From positions 386,309-450,308 of the forward strand of contig NZ_JASJEV010000001.1 of assembly GCF_030067675.1 (NCBI RefSeq): a DNA stretch of 64,000 nt, written 5' to 3'. The notes beneath the pieces were generated by a model, which saw only the letters and a list, made by a program, of their open reading frames with translations, ran no database searches and had not been told where the DNA came from. This DNA comes from Chelatococcus albus. Lineage in GTDB: Bacteria; Pseudomonadota; Alphaproteobacteria; Rhizobiales; Beijerinckiaceae. The translations under genes and the position numbers were made by a program. Shown piece after piece: positions 9,795 through 18,649 of the stretch (its first letter is position 1; the number at the start of each line of letters is the position of its first letter).

Positions 9795-10037
9795 GCCGTG
9801 TCCGTGGAACGGGTCCAGACAGTCTGCGAAGGCGCGCCCGGATGCAAGGCGGTACCCGCATACGCCCTGGTCCGACTGGGGATCACGAGCTCGTGAAGCT
9901 GCCACAACCTCTGCGAGCTATGAAGAATCGAAACATCTTCAGGCGTTGTTAAACCGCGGCCCACACTCTCGACGGGCTCCAGAGCGTTCCTGGCACTCGG
10001 CGTCGTCTCCGTCGCCCGAGACGGCGGGAAGCGGCGG

Positions 10038-10412
10038 ATGACGGCGAGAGAACAGGCCATGACACATCGCGAGCGGCTTGAGGTGAGCCTCGCATGCGTC
10101 GCCTTCGCCCTCGGTCTCGCGGCCGTCGTCGTCCTTCCCTCTGATCCGACGGAGGTGGCGGTTGTCGCCGGCCCCTTCGCCCCGCGGGGCGAAGCAGTCC
10201 GCATTGCGGTGGCGGCCGGTGGCCTTCTCGTGCGCGACGGCGGTTTCCAGGCGGTCGTCATCACCCGTGGCAACGGAAGCGATTTCGTCGGGCGCCTGCG
10301 CGCGGCCGGGGCATGGCTCGTGCTCGATCCGCGCGTGGTCGCCGGTTGTTCCGGCATTTCAAGGATCATCGCCAGGGGATGGACATGCAGGCTCTCGACG
10401 ATCTGCGCTTGA
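10038..10412 (+). CDS. Small hypothetical protein
   Basis: This 124-aa frame is not assigned to a named family. It has a hydrophobic segment at about residues 15-35 (LEVSLACVAFALGLAAVVVL) and then an alpha/beta-looking stretch with two Gly-rich turns (VAGPFAPRGEAVRIAVAAGGLLVRDGGF) and a conserved-looking RLRAAGAWLVLDP segment. A second ATG at 10059 could be the start. Its 3' end overlaps the start of the chemoreceptor gene by about 34 bases, so the two are probably co-transcribed. Normal residue composition and the overlap support it as a real gene. Confidence 0.6.
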   Translation: MTAREQAMTHRERLEVSLACVAFALGLAAVVVLPSDPTEVAVVAGPFAPRGEAVRIAVAAGGLLVRDGGFQAVVITRGNGSDFVGRLRAAGAWLVLDPRVVAGCSGISRIIARGWTCRLSTICA

Positions 10413-11887
10413 AGTTCAGCCGCGTGTTGATCGTCTGGATCTGGATCAACGCACTCGTCATCCCCATCATCGCCGTGCTACGCGGCGTCACGCCTGTTTC
10501 TACCGTCGCACCCGTCGGCTTCGGCTTCGCCGTCGTCACCACGCTGCTGTGGCGCCGGGCCCCGATCGGGGCGGCGACGCGCATCGTCTCGAGCCTTGCT
10601 TTGGCCGGCTACGCGGCACTCGCGCTGTATGGATTCGCGCGGAGCGACCTGCAGATGGACGTCCACATGTACTTCTTTGCCATGCTGGCCTTCACCGCCG
10701 GCTGGTGCGACTGGCGTCCGCTGGTGGCCGAAGGCACGGCCATCTCCTTGCACCATCTCGCTTTCAACTACCTGCTGCCGGCGGCCGTCTTTCCCGGGCA
10801 GAGCGAACCGGGCCGCGTCCTGCTGCATGCATTCCTCGTGTTCATCCAGGTCATCGCGCTCGTCTGGCTGTGCCAGCGGCTGCGCGAGGCTTTCATCGCC
10901 ACCGAGACCGCGATGCGCGAGGTCACCATCGCCTCCGAGATGGCGCGACGCGCCGAGGAGCGTCGCCAGCAGGCCGAGGCCGAGGCCGAGCGCGGAGCCG
11001 AGATCGCACGGCTCACCTCCAGGTTTCGCCACGACGTCGACCGCCTTCTGCACTCGGTGGTTTCGGACATGCGCTGCATGGACATGACGGCCCAGGGGCT
11101 CGCCGCCATCGCCCGCGAGACGGCCACCCGCGCCACCGGACTGTCGAACGCGTCTGACCGCATGGCCGTGATGGTCGGCGAGGCGTCGACGAGTGCCGAG
11201 GGCCTCAATGCCGTGGTGCGCGAGGTCACCGGCCGCGTCTGCCATACGACGGACATCCTCAGGCACGCGCGCGTCACGGCGCAGGATACGAACGCCTCCG
11301 TGGGCCACCTGTCGGCCGAGACGGAACGCATCGGCGAGGTGGTGCAGATGATCCGGGCCATCGCCGACCAGACCAATCTCCTCGCCCTCAACGCCACGAT
11401 CGAGGCGGCGCGGGCCGGCGACGCGGGGCGCGGCTTCGCCATCGTCGCGAGCGAGGTCAAGTCGCTCGCCACCCACACGGCGCAGGCGACCCATGACGTG
11501 GCGCAGCGCATCGACGCCGTGCGGACTTCGAGCGAGACCGCCGTGGGCGCCATTCGCGTCATCGCCGGGACCGTGGACGAAGCCGCGGCGTCGATGACTC
11601 AGATCGCCGGCAGCCTGCACACCCAGGACGCCTCGGCCGAGAACATCGTGCAGTCGATCCGGACGGCGACGAACGAGACGGAGGTCGTCGCGCAGGATGC
11701 GACGGCCCTCGAAAGGGCCGTTGCACGCATGACCGTCGTCGCCGAACGGGTGCTCTCCACCTCGAGCTGCGTGACCCGCGCCACGGAGGAGCTCAATCAG
11801 CACATCGAGCAGTTCCTCGGGCGGATAAGGCCCGTCGCGGCGCTCGTCGACGTCCCCGTGGAAACGGACGGCCAGGCTGCGGCCTGA
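10379..11887 (+). CDS. Methyl-accepting chemotaxis protein with polytopic membrane sensor
   Basis: This 502-aa receptor ends in a standard MCP signalling domain; the CheA/CheW-binding hairpin tip lies near residues 324-364 (IADQTNLLALNATIEAARAG, then GRGFAIVASEVKSLA). In place of a periplasmic ligand domain, residues 15-175 form about six hydrophobic helices with short loops, containing LHHLAFNYLLPAAVFPG. No clear HAMP domain is visible; a coiled coil (residues 180-230, rich in Ala, Glu, Arg) links the membrane part to the signalling part. The ATG at 10379 follows CAGGGG; an ATG at 10385 is also possible. The stimulus is unknown. Confidence 0.9.
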   Translation: MDMQALDDLRLKFSRVLIVWIWINALVIPIIAVLRGVTPVSTVAPVGFGFAVVTTLLWRRAPIGAATRIVSSLALAGYAALALYGFARSDLQMDVHMYFFAMLAFTAGWCDWRPLVAEGTAISLHHLAFNYLLPAAVFPGQSEPGRVLLHAFLVFIQVIALVWLCQRLREAFIATETAMREVTIASEMARRAEERRQQAEAEAERGAEIARLTSRFRHDVDRLLHSVVSDMRCMDMTAQGLAAIARETATRATGLSNASDRMAVMVGEASTSAEGLNAVVREVTGRVCHTTDILRHARVTAQDTNASVGHLSAETERIGEVVQMIRAIADQTNLLALNATIEAARAGDAGRGFAIVASEVKSLATHTAQATHDVAQRIDAVRTSSETAVGAIRVIAGTVDEAAASMTQIAGSLHTQDASAENIVQSIRTATNETEVVAQDATALERAVARMTVVAERVLSTSSCVTRATEELNQHIEQFLGRIRPVAALVDVPVETDGQAAA

Positions 11888-11930
11888 GGCCCGCCGAAGC
11901 CCGCCAGGCCGCCCGCCGAGCTGGCCGCGC

Positions 11931-13394
11931 CTATTCCGCAGCGGCGGCGAGCGTCGCGGGATCGAGCCCCATGCGCCGCGCGACCCCTTCCCCGTAGGCG
12001 GGATCGGCCTTGTGGAAATGCGCGATCTGGCGGCGCACGATGTGCTCGGGCACGCCGGCCATGGCGACCGCGATATTGTCGATGAGTTGCCGCCGCTGGT
12101 CCGCAGTCATGAGGCGGAAGAGATCGCCGGCCTGGGTGTAGTCGTCGTTGCCCTCGCGATGGTCGTAGCGATCGGCGTCGCCCGAGATCTTCAGGGGAGG
12201 CTCGGCGAAGCGCTCGTCCTGAGCTGGACCGCCGACGGAGTTCGGCTCGTAATAGGCGTCCGGATTGGCGGGCCCGTCGAGCCGCATGGCGCCGTCGGCG
12301 TGATAGGCATGCACCGGGCAGCGCGGCCGGTTCACCGGGATCTGGTGGTGGTTGATGCCGAGCCGGTAGCGGTGGGCGTCCGCATAGGAGAAGAGCCGCG
12401 CCTGCAGCATCTTGTCCGGCGAGAAGCCGACGCCGGGAACGATGTTGGCGGGCGTGAGGCCGGCCTGTTCCACCTCGGCAAAATAGTTCTGCGGATTGCG
12501 GTTGAGCTCGAGGATGCCGACCTCGATCAGCGGGTAGTCGGCGTGCGGCCACACCTTCGTCAGGTCGAAGGGATTGTAGCGGGTCTTCTCGGCATCCGTC
12601 TCCGGCATCACCTGCACGCAGAAGCGCCAGCGCGGATAATCGCCGCGCTCGATCGCCTCGTAGAGATCGCGCTGGGCGGATTCGCGGTCCTTGCCCACCA
12701 CGGCTTCCGCCTCGGCATTCGTCCAGGTGGCGATGCCCTGCATCGACTTGAAGTGGAACTTCACCCAGAAGCGCTCGCCCGCGGCATTGATGAAGGAGAA
12801 TGTGTGCGAGCCGTAGCCGTTCATCTGGCGATAATTCTGCGGCAGGCCGCGATCCGACATGAGGATCGTCACCTGATGCAGGCTCTCCGGCGACAGCGAC
12901 CAGAAATCCCACATGGCCGTCGGCGAGCGCAGATTCGTGCGCGGATGGCGCTTCTGCGTGTGGATGAAGTCTGGGAACTTCAGCGGATCGCGCACGAAGA
13001 ATACCGGCGTGTTGTTGCCGACGATGTCCCAGTTGCCCTCCTCCGTGTAGAAGCGCAGGGCGAAGCCGCGCACGTCGCGCTCGGCGTCCGCCGCTCCCCG
13101 CTCGCCGGCAACGGTGGAGAAGCGCAGGAAGGCCTCGGTCGTCTTGCCGACCTCGGCGAAGACTCTCGCCTTCGAGTAGCGGGTGATGTCATTGGTGATG
13201 GTCAAGGTGCCGTAGGCGCCGGAGCCCTTGGCGTGCACGGTGCGCTCGGGGATGCGCTCGCGGTTCTGGTGGGCGAGCTTCTCAAGGAGCTGGAAATCCT
13301 GCAGGAGCACCGGCCCGCGCGGCCCCGCGGTGAGCGAATTCTGGTTGTCTGCGACCGGAGCGCCGTTGGCAGTGGTCAACATCGGCCTGGACAT
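11931..13394 (-). CDS. katA: Monofunctional haem catalase
   Basis: The protein degrades hydrogen peroxide to water and oxygen. At 487 aa it is a small-subunit catalase. Visible family landmarks are the distal-haem His segment ([11 protein letters not shown]), the distal Asn motif ([11 protein letters not shown]), and the proximal haem-ligand region [14 protein letters not shown] around residue 335, with [15 protein letters not shown] after it. The ATG at 13394 follows GGGAGAAG; a longer frame to 13523 would run through the promoter region and into oxyR. It is divergent from oxyR, which is the expected peroxide-responsive activator. The symbol katA is by family; paralogue naming may differ. 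Confidence 0.96.
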   Translation of the reverse strand: MSRPMLTTANGAPVADNQNSLTAGPRGPVLLQDFQLLEKLAHQNRERIPERTVHAKGSGAYGTLTITNDITRYSKARVFAEVGKTTEAFLRFSTVAGERGAADAERDVRGFALRFYTEEGNWDIVGNNTPVFFVRDPLKFPDFIHTQKRHPRTNLRSPTAMWDFWSLSPESLHQVTILMSDRGLPQNYRQMNGYGSHTFSFINAAGERFWVKFHFKSMQGIATWTNAEAEAVVGKDRESAQRDLYEAIERGDYPRWRFCVQVMPETDAEKTRYNPFDLTKVWPHADYPLIEVGILELNRNPQNYFAEVEQAGLTPANIVPGVGFSPDKMLQARLFSYADAHRYRLGINHHQIPVNRPRCPVHAYHADGAMRLDGPANPDAYYEPNSVGGPAQDERFAEPPLKISGDADRYDHREGNDDYTQAGDLFRLMTADQRRQLIDNIAVAMAGVPEHIVRRQIAHFHKADPAYGEGVARRMGLDPATLAAAAE

Positions 13395-13495
13395 CGGCTC
13401 TTCTCCCTTCCTGAGCGGGATTCGCATGGCGGTATCGATGTCCACATTGGAATGGTGACAGACAATAAGGTCCAATCGGATTGCCTTGGCCTCTC

Positions 13496-13512
13496 GATCA
13501 GATAATCTGATC
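13496..13512. promoter_or_regulatory. Palindromic LysR-type box between katA and oxyR
   Basis: GATCAGATAATCTGATC has two perfect 8-bp arms around a single central A. It contains the T-N11-A core of LysR-family operators (T at 13498, A at 13510). It ends three bases before the oxyR ATG at 13516, so OxyR bound here would be placed to repress its own gene. Whether this same site also activates katA (start 13394, other strand) is inference. Confidence 0.55.
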
Positions 13513-13515
13513 TTC

Positions 13516-14439
13516 ATGATCACGATGCGGCAGTTGCGCTATTTCGAGGCCCTTTCGCGCCATCGCCATTTCGGCCGCGCGGCCGAGGAATGCGCCGTCA
13601 CGCAGCCGGCCCTGTCGATGCAGATCCAGGAGTTCGAGGCGGCGCTCGGCACGCCCCTCGTCGAACGGCGGCGCGGCGAGGCGCAGATCACGGAGGTCGG
13701 GCAGGAGGTGGCGCGTCGCGCCCGCGACATCCTCGCCGAGGTGCGCGATCTCGCCGAATATGCCCGAGCGGCGAGCGGCGTGCTCGCCGGCCCCTTCGCG
13801 CTCGGGGCCATCCCCTCGGTCGCGCCCTATCTCCTGCCGACCGCCCTGCCGCGCATCCGCGAGAGCTTTCCGGCGCTCGAACTGGCCCTGCGCGAAACGC
13901 AAACGGCGACCCTCGCTGGCGAGCTTCTGGGCGGCCGTCTCGATGCGATCCTCGTTTCGCTGCCGATCGACCACCCGGATCTCGAGACGATGCCGCTGTT
14001 CGAAGATGTCTTCCTGCTCGCCGCGCGGGCGGACAGCCGCCTGGCCCGGGCCGGCCCGGTGGAGCCCGCGCTGCTCGGGGGGGAGCGCCTCCTTCTGCTC
14101 GAAGAAGGGCATTGCCTGCGCGATCAGGCGCTCGCCTATTGTGGAGGGGTCTCCGCGTCGGCACGCGAACAGTTCGGCGCGACGAGCCTGTCGACCGTCG
14201 TGCAGCTCGTTGCCAACGGCTATGGGGTGACGCTCGTGCCGGAGATCGCCGTGCCGGTTGAAGTGGCGGGCGATGCCCGCGTCGCCCTCGCCCGGTTCGG
14301 CGCGCCGCAGCCGCAGCGCGTCATCGGCCTCGCCTGGCGCAAGAGCTCGCCGCGTACGCGCGACTTCGCCGCGCTCGGCGAGGTCATCGCCGCGGCCGGC
14401 CGCGCGGTCGTGGCCGAGGCCCGGGTGGCACAAGCCTGA
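13516..14439 (+). CDS. oxyR: Peroxide-sensing LysR-family regulator OxyR
   Basis: OxyR senses hydrogen peroxide by disulfide formation and activates antioxidant genes. The 307-aa protein has an N-terminal winged HTH (about residues 1-60, [33 protein letters not shown]) and a LysR substrate-binding-type domain. The redox pair is present: [14 protein letters not shown] places Cys200 and Cys209, matching E. coli Cys199/Cys208 in spacing and context. The ATG at 13516 or 13525 could be used. It is divergent from the catalase gene, and a palindromic box sits just before its start codon. Confidence 0.96.
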   Translation: MITMRQLRYFEALSRHRHFGRAAEECAVTQPALSMQIQEFEAALGTPLVERRRGEAQITEVGQEVARRARDILAEVRDLAEYARAASGVLAGPFALGAIPSVAPYLLPTALPRIRESFPALELALRETQTATLAGELLGGRLDAILVSLPIDHPDLETMPLFEDVFLLAARADSRLARAGPVEPALLGGERLLLLEEGHCLRDQALAYCGGVSASAREQFGATSLSTVVQLVANGYGVTLVPEIAVPVEVAGDARVALARFGAPQPQRVIGLAWRKSSPRTRDFAALGEVIAAAGRAVVAEARVAQA

Positions 14440-14449
14440 GCCGCGGCCC

Positions 14450-15325
14450 TCAGGGCTCGAGCGAGACCGGGATCTTCAGGTAGTGAATGCCGTCGCGTTC
14501 GGGCGGCGGCAGCTTGCCGGCACGGATGTTGACCTGGATCGACGGCAGCAGGAGGAGCGGCGTCGGCAGCGTGGCATCGCGCCTCTCGCGCATGGCCACG
14601 AATTCCTCCTCCGTAACGCCCGCATGAACGTGTACGTTCTTGGCCCGCTCCTCGGCGACTGTCGTTTCCCAGGCGAAATGGTCCCGACCGGGGGGTTTGT
14701 AGTCGTGGCACATGAAGAGCCGCAGGTCGTCCGGCAGGGACAGGAGCCGCTGGATGGAGCGATAGAGCGCCCGTGCGCTGCCGCCGGGAAAATCGGCCCT
14801 AGCAGTCCCGTAGTCGGGCATGAACAGGGTGTCGCCGACGAAGACCGCGTCGCCGATCCGGTAGGACACGCAGGCCGGCGTGTGCCCCGGCGTATGGATG
14901 ACCTCCACCTCGATCGCCCCGAGCAGGAAGCGTTCGCCATCCTTGAAGAGATGGTCGAATTCGCTGCCGTCGCCGCTGACGTCCAAGGCGTTGAAGACGG
15001 GGCGGAAGATCTTCTGCACGTCGCGGATATGCTCGCCGATCCCGACCTTGGCGCCCGTCTTGAGCTTGATGTAGGGGGCCGCCGACAGGTGGTCGGCATG
15101 CGCGTGGGTTTCCAGCACCCAGGCGACGGAGAGGCGCTTCGCCTCCGCCGCCTTCAGGATCGCGTCGGCCGACCGGCTCGAGCCGCGGCCCGTGCGGTGG
15201 TCGAAGTCGAGCACCGGATCGATCACGGCGGCCACGCGCATGCCGGGATCGTGGACGAGATAGCTCACCGTGTTGGTCGCCTCGTCGAAGAACGCCTCGA
15301 TCTCGGGCCTGGCAAACGTGGTCAT
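14450..15325 (-). CDS. Persulfide dioxygenase-like metallo-beta-lactamase-fold hydrolase
   Basis: The 291-aa protein has the MBL-fold metal motif THAHADHLSA, then IHTPGHTPACVSY, a VGDTLFMPDYG Asp segment and a later CHDYKPPG His, the ligand set of ETHE1/Blh-type enzymes that bind one iron. These oxidise glutathione persulfide to sulfite. It starts at 15325; a longer frame to 15427 has an Arg/Pro-rich tail unlike the family. It lies 134 bases downstream of a rhodanese and an 80-aa gene on the same strand, which supports a sulfide/persulfide role. A glyoxalase-II-like activity is the main alternative. Confidence 0.82.
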   Translation of the reverse strand: MTTFARPEIEAFFDEATNTVSYLVHDPGMRVAAVIDPVLDFDHRTGRGSSRSADAILKAAEAKRLSVAWVLETHAHADHLSAAPYIKLKTGAKVGIGEHIRDVQKIFRPVFNALDVSGDGSEFDHLFKDGERFLLGAIEVEVIHTPGHTPACVSYRIGDAVFVGDTLFMPDYGTARADFPGGSARALYRSIQRLLSLPDDLRLFMCHDYKPPGRDHFAWETTVAEERAKNVHVHAGVTEEEFVAMRERRDATLPTPLLLLPSIQVNIRAGKLPPPERDGIHYLKIPVSLEP

Positions 15326-15459
15326 GATCCGAATCCCCAACCGACCCGGACGGCTTGCCGAGCCGGTCGCCCGCCTGCGGGTCGGGGCCCCGCCCGCCGC
15401 CTCGGAGCGCCGTTCGCTCCGCGCCACGGCGCCCCGGCAGCGAACCAGCCGGCCGCGGT

Positions 15460-15702
15460 TCAGCCGACGTCGACGATGCGGGTGCGCGACAGCCGCTCCC
15501 GCGCCTTGTCGAGCGCCTTCGCCTCGGCTTCTTCCCGGGTTGCGCCCTCGCCGCGCGCGATGCGCGCGCCGGGGCTCACGTTGTCCACCTCGCAGAGAAA
15601 GTGCTCGCCGAGACGGTAGGACACGACGCCGACCGCCCAGCCGGCGAGCGCATCGTGCCGGCGTCGATAGTCCTGCGGGCGTTGGACGGACCGGGTGCTC
15701 AT
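15460..15702 (-). CDS. 80-aa conserved-looking protein coupled to the rhodanese gene
   Basis: This small protein is not assigned to a named family. It reads as a compact alpha/beta domain with an N-terminal basic segment (RPQDYRRRHDALAGWAVGVVSYRLGEHF), a single Cys (LCEVDNVSPG), and a C-terminal helix rich in Glu, Lys and Ala. Its ATG overlaps the stop codon of the upstream sulfurtransferase gene (ATGA, 15699-15702), a layout typical of translational coupling. That, and the persulfide-dioxygenase-like gene downstream, suggest a role in sulfur transfer or its control, but no motif shows this directly. Confidence 0.75.
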   Translation of the reverse strand: MSTRSVQRPQDYRRRHDALAGWAVGVVSYRLGEHFLCEVDNVSPGARIARGEGATREEAEAKALDKARERLSRTRIVDVG

Positions 15703-16568
15703 GCGGCCCCCGTGCCCATGCGCTCGGGGCCCCGCTCGACGGGCGCGCGCACCATGTTGCCCCACTCGGTCCAGGAGCCGTCGTAGTTCTTCACGTCCTT
15801 GAAGCCGAGCAGGTACTTGAGCGCGAACCACGTGTGGCTCGACCGCTCGCCGATGCGGCAGTAGGCGATCGTCGGCCTGTCGGCCGTGACGCCCTTGCCC
15901 CCGTAAAGCGCGGCGAGTTCGTCCGCCGACTTGAAGCTGCCGTCCTCGTTGCAGGCCTGGCCCCAGGGTATGTTCTTCGCGCCCGGGATATGGCCGCCGC
16001 GCTGGCAGGTTTCGGGCAGGCCGGGAGGCGACAGGATCTTGCCGGTGAACTCGTCGGGGCTGCGCACGTCGACCAGGGCGCAGCCGTCGGCCTCCAGGGC
16101 GCGCTTGACGTCCGGCAGGAAGGCCCGCAGCGAGAAGTCGGGCTCCATGGCGCGGTAGGTGGCCCCGGCCACCTTGGGCACGTCGCTCGTCAGCTCGCGT
16201 CCTTCCGCGAGCCATTTCTTGCGTCCGCCGTTCATCAGGCGCACGTCGTCGTGACCGTAGATCTTCATCTGCCAGAGCGCCCAGGCGGCGAACCAGTTGT
16301 TGTTGTCGCCGTAGAGAATGACGGTGGTGTCGTTGCCGACGCCGGATTCAGCCATCAGCCGCTCGAAGGCGTCCTTCGGGATGATGTCGCGCTCGACGGT
16401 GTCGCAGAGCTGCGTCGTCCAGTTCCAGGCGATGGCGCCCGGCACGTGGCCCTGGTCATAGGCCGTGGTGTCGACGTCGACCTCGACGAGGCGCAGACCG
16501 GGATCGGCCGCGTGCTCGGCAACCCAGGCCGTCTCGACGAGCATTTCAGGATGAGCATATTCGGACAT
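15699..16568 (-). CDS. sseA: Thiosulfate sulfurtransferase (tandem rhodanese)
   Basis: The 289-aa protein has two rhodanese domains, an inactive N-terminal one (about residues 8-135) and a catalytic C-terminal one (about 160-280). The active-site Cys is in AYCRIGERSSHTWF, the loop type of the CysA/SseA thiosulfate sulfurtransferase group, followed by NYDGSWTEWG. Such enzymes move sulfane sulfur from thiosulfate or 3-mercaptopyruvate to cyanide or thiol acceptors. Which donor is used in vivo cannot be settled here. It is the first gene of a likely three-gene sulfur operon. Confidence 0.92.
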   Translation of the reverse strand: MSEYAHPEMLVETAWVAEHAADPGLRLVEVDVDTTAYDQGHVPGAIAWNWTTQLCDTVERDIIPKDAFERLMAESGVGNDTTVILYGDNNNWFAAWALWQMKIYGHDDVRLMNGGRKKWLAEGRELTSDVPKVAGATYRAMEPDFSLRAFLPDVKRALEADGCALVDVRSPDEFTGKILSPPGLPETCQRGGHIPGAKNIPWGQACNEDGSFKSADELAALYGGKGVTADRPTIAYCRIGERSSHTWFALKYLLGFKDVKNYDGSWTEWGNMVRAPVERGPERMGTGAA

Positions 16569-16886
16569 GCCACGCCTCCCGTACTGACCCGATGTCTGGG
16601 ATCAGGCGGCGCCGGCCACGAACGGGAAAGACGCTTCACCCCGCGGCCGTTCCGTCTATTTCCATGCCTTCATGCCCCTCGGCCCGCGGGAGGTGACTCT
16701 AGCACCGAGCAATGGCCGGTTGGAGTCGCTAGTGCCGCGCAAACCGGCCGCTCCCGTCGAGCCAGGTCCCGGGCGGGCGGCGCCGGCGTGAGCGCAGGCG
16801 CAAGCGAGTTCCCCGTCCTTCCCGCTCCCTCCCCCGCGGCCCCGCGCGCAGCGGGCCGTGGATCATGGCCGCCGAGGTGCACGCCG
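16569..16886. other. Intergenic region upstream of sseA
   Basis: These 318 bases lie between the sseA start and the end of the lipoprotein gene, both on the minus strand. They must hold the sseA promoter and the 3' end of the lipoprotein transcript. I see no clear operator, RNA structure or small gene; the right part is a GC-rich, Arg/Pro-coding type of sequence in all frames. Confidence 0.5.
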
Positions 16887-17234
16887 CTAGGCCGAACAGG
16901 CGTAGGCGAACTCGTGCTGCATCGGCGAGACCTCGGCCTGGCTCGTGACATGGCACTTCTCGCCGATCTGCTTCTCCACGACGAGCCTAGCCCGGGTGGC
17001 GAGCGGCTGAGTCTCGCCCGCGGCGCAGGCGGCATAGGCCATCTCGCTGATGAGGTAGGGCACGACCACCGCTTTCTTCGCCTTCGCGTCGTTGTAGACC
17101 ATGTAGCCGTCGTGGCATTCGAGCTGCACACTGCTGTACGGCAGCGCAAGGTAGTCGATCGAGGGCCTTGACGAGCAGCCGAGGGCCACCAGGCAGGCGG
17201 CGCTCGCGAGGCAGGGCTTGAGAACGCGGGCCAT
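16887..17234 (-). CDS. Small hypothetical lipoprotein
   Basis: The 115-aa product begins with a lipoprotein signal peptide (MARVLKPCLASAACLVALGC) whose lipobox LVALGC predicts lipidation of the Cys at residue 20. The mature part has four further Cys residues (in LECHDG, YAACAAG, EKCHV and YACSA), which could form two disulfides in the periplasm. No named family is recognised. The ATG at 17234 puts the signal peptide first; the frame extends to 17309 without adding sensible sequence. It is next to, but 102 bases from, bioB and probably separate from it. Confidence 0.75.
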   Translation of the reverse strand: MARVLKPCLASAACLVALGCSSRPSIDYLALPYSSVQLECHDGYMVYNDAKAKKAVVVPYLISEMAYAACAAGETQPLATRARLVVEKQIGEKCHVTSQAEVSPMQHEFAYACSA

Positions 17235-17336
17235 GCAAGCATGGTCCGGCAGGCCCGGAGCCCGGTCAAGCGGTCCCGAGGCGCACGGCCGCGCCGTCCG
17301 ACCCTTCATGCCGCGAAGACCGCCCGGCGCGTCCGG

Positions 17337-18338
17337 TCAGGCCCGGCCGTTCCCTGTCCTCATGCCAAGGCGGGCGAGGAGGTCCGCGTCGCGCTGCCGC
17401 TCGGGGTTCTTCGTCGTCAGCAGGATGTCGCCAAGGAAGATCGAGTTCGCCCCGGCGAGGAAGCAGAGCGTCTGCAATTCGTCGCTCATGTACTGCCGTC
17501 CCGCCGAGAGGCGGATGACGCTCCTCGGCAGCATGAGGCGCGCCAGCGCGACGAGCCGCACGAAGGCGATCGGGTCCGGGCGCTCCGCCTGCGCCTTGAC
17601 GGGCACGCCGTCGACCTCGTTCCAGAGGTTGAGCGGCACACTCTCGGGGTGCTCCGGCAGACTGGCGAGAAGGAGCAGCATGCCGACGCGGTCGTCCTGC
17701 CCCTCTCCAAGCCCGACGATGCCGCCACAGCACACCTTGAGGCCTGCCGCACGCACGTTGGCGAGAGTTTCGAGCCGATCGTCGAGCGTGCGGGTGGTGA
17801 TGATCTCGGCGTAGTACTCCGGCGAGGTATCGACGTTGTGATTGTAGTAGTCGAGCCCGGCGTCCTTCAGGCGGCCGGCCTGCTCGGGCGTCAGCATGCC
17901 GAGCGTGGCGCAGGTCTCCAGGCCGAGCGCCTTCACCGCTGTGACCATGGCCGCTACCCGCTCCAGATCGCGGGGTTTCGGGTTGCGCCACGCGGCCGCC
18001 ATGCAGAAGCGGGCGGCGCCTGCGGCCTTGGCGGCTGCTGCGGCCGCAAGCACGGCATCCTGGTCCATCAGGCGCGTCGCCTTCACGCCCGTGCGATAGT
18101 GCGCGCTCTGCGAGCAGTAGCCGCAATCCTCCGGGCAGCCGCCCGTCTTGATGCTGAGGAGGCTCGCCGTCTCGACCCGGGTGGCATCGAAATGTCGGCG
18201 GTGGACCTGCTGCGCCGCAAAGAGCAGGTCAGGAAGCGGCAGGGCATGCAGCGCCTCGGCCTCGGCGCGCGTCCAATCGTGGCGCGCCTCTTCATGTTGG
18301 ATCGGCCCTTCGGTTCGGGTCATCTCGGTCATCTCCAT
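17337..18338 (-). CDS. bioB: Biotin synthase
   Basis: BioB is the radical-SAM enzyme that inserts sulfur into dethiobiotin, the last step of biotin synthesis. The 333-aa protein has the CxxxCxxC cluster motif in [16 protein letters not shown] (near residues 68-75), the YYNHNVDTS motif, and the Cys/Arg ligands of the auxiliary [2Fe-2S] cluster in [10 protein letters not shown] and IRLSAGR. It is transcribed away from bioFDAZ; the promoter region between them holds two BioR-type boxes, the first 38 bases upstream of this start. Confidence 0.98.
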   Translation of the reverse strand: MEMTEMTRTEGPIQHEEARHDWTRAEAEALHALPLPDLLFAAQQVHRRHFDATRVETASLLSIKTGGCPEDCGYCSQSAHYRTGVKATRLMDQDAVLAAAAAAKAAGAARFCMAAAWRNPKPRDLERVAAMVTAVKALGLETCATLGMLTPEQAGRLKDAGLDYYNHNVDTSPEYYAEIITTRTLDDRLETLANVRAAGLKVCCGGIVGLGEGQDDRVGMLLLLASLPEHPESVPLNLWNEVDGVPVKAQAERPDPIAFVRLVALARLMLPRSVIRLSAGRQYMSDELQTLCFLAGANSIFLGDILLTTKNPERQRDADLLARLGMRTGNGRA

Positions 18339-18375
18339 GAGGCCTCGCCAGGCTGGGGTTTCGATCGCCCTAGAA

Positions 18376-18385
18376 TAATAGATAA
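18376..18385 (-). promoter_or_regulatory. Putative BioR box 1 (bioB side)
   Basis: On the minus strand this reads TTATCTATTA, one mismatch from the TTATCTATAA-type consensus known for the GntR regulator BioR in alphaproteobacteria. It lies within a 6-bp-armed palindrome (AATAAT...ATTATT, 18374-18390) 38 bases upstream of bioB, where a bound repressor would block transcription. Confidence 0.75.
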
Positions 18386-18460
18386 TTATTCACAGCGATC
18401 TATTTTTCGCGCACAATCGCGATGCATATCAACTGCAAACGCGAGTGTCTTGCACTATTA

Positions 18461-18477
18461 TAATAGATTATCTATTA
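18461..18477 (+). promoter_or_regulatory. Putative BioR box 2 (bioF side)
   Basis: TAATAGATTATCTATTA is a palindrome with perfect 8-bp arms around a central T. Its right half contains TTATCTATTA (18468-18477), the same ten bases as box 1 in the opposite orientation. It overlaps a TATAAT-like -10 candidate at 18459-18464, a position suited to repression of bioFDAZ. Confidence 0.78.
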
Positions 18478-18649
18478 AATCCTCTTGCGTAGCACCCTGC
18501 GAGACCCTAGCCTCCTCGCGGCTGGGCCTGGCCCCTCATCGGCGAACCTCGCCGGCAAGGAGCCGCAACGAGCGGCCATGACCAGACCACGCCGCGCGGC
18601 CCGCCCACCTTCCGGGCGGCCTGAGCACCCTCTGCGACATGGATCCGCC

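Larger units (their letters stand above)
18339..18649. other. Divergent bioB / bioF promoter region
   Basis: This 311-base gap is strikingly AT-rich at 18370-18480 compared with its surroundings. It holds two copies of TTATCTATTA in opposite orientation (described separately) and a TATAAT-like segment at 18459-18464. The right part (18490-18649) is GC-rich again and could be an untranslated leader or, if bioF starts at 18578, partly coding. Confidence 0.75.

Noticed and set aside
12012-13505. A 497-codon plus-strand open frame opposite the catalase gene
   Set aside because: The catalase reading is certain and the opposite frame shows no family features.
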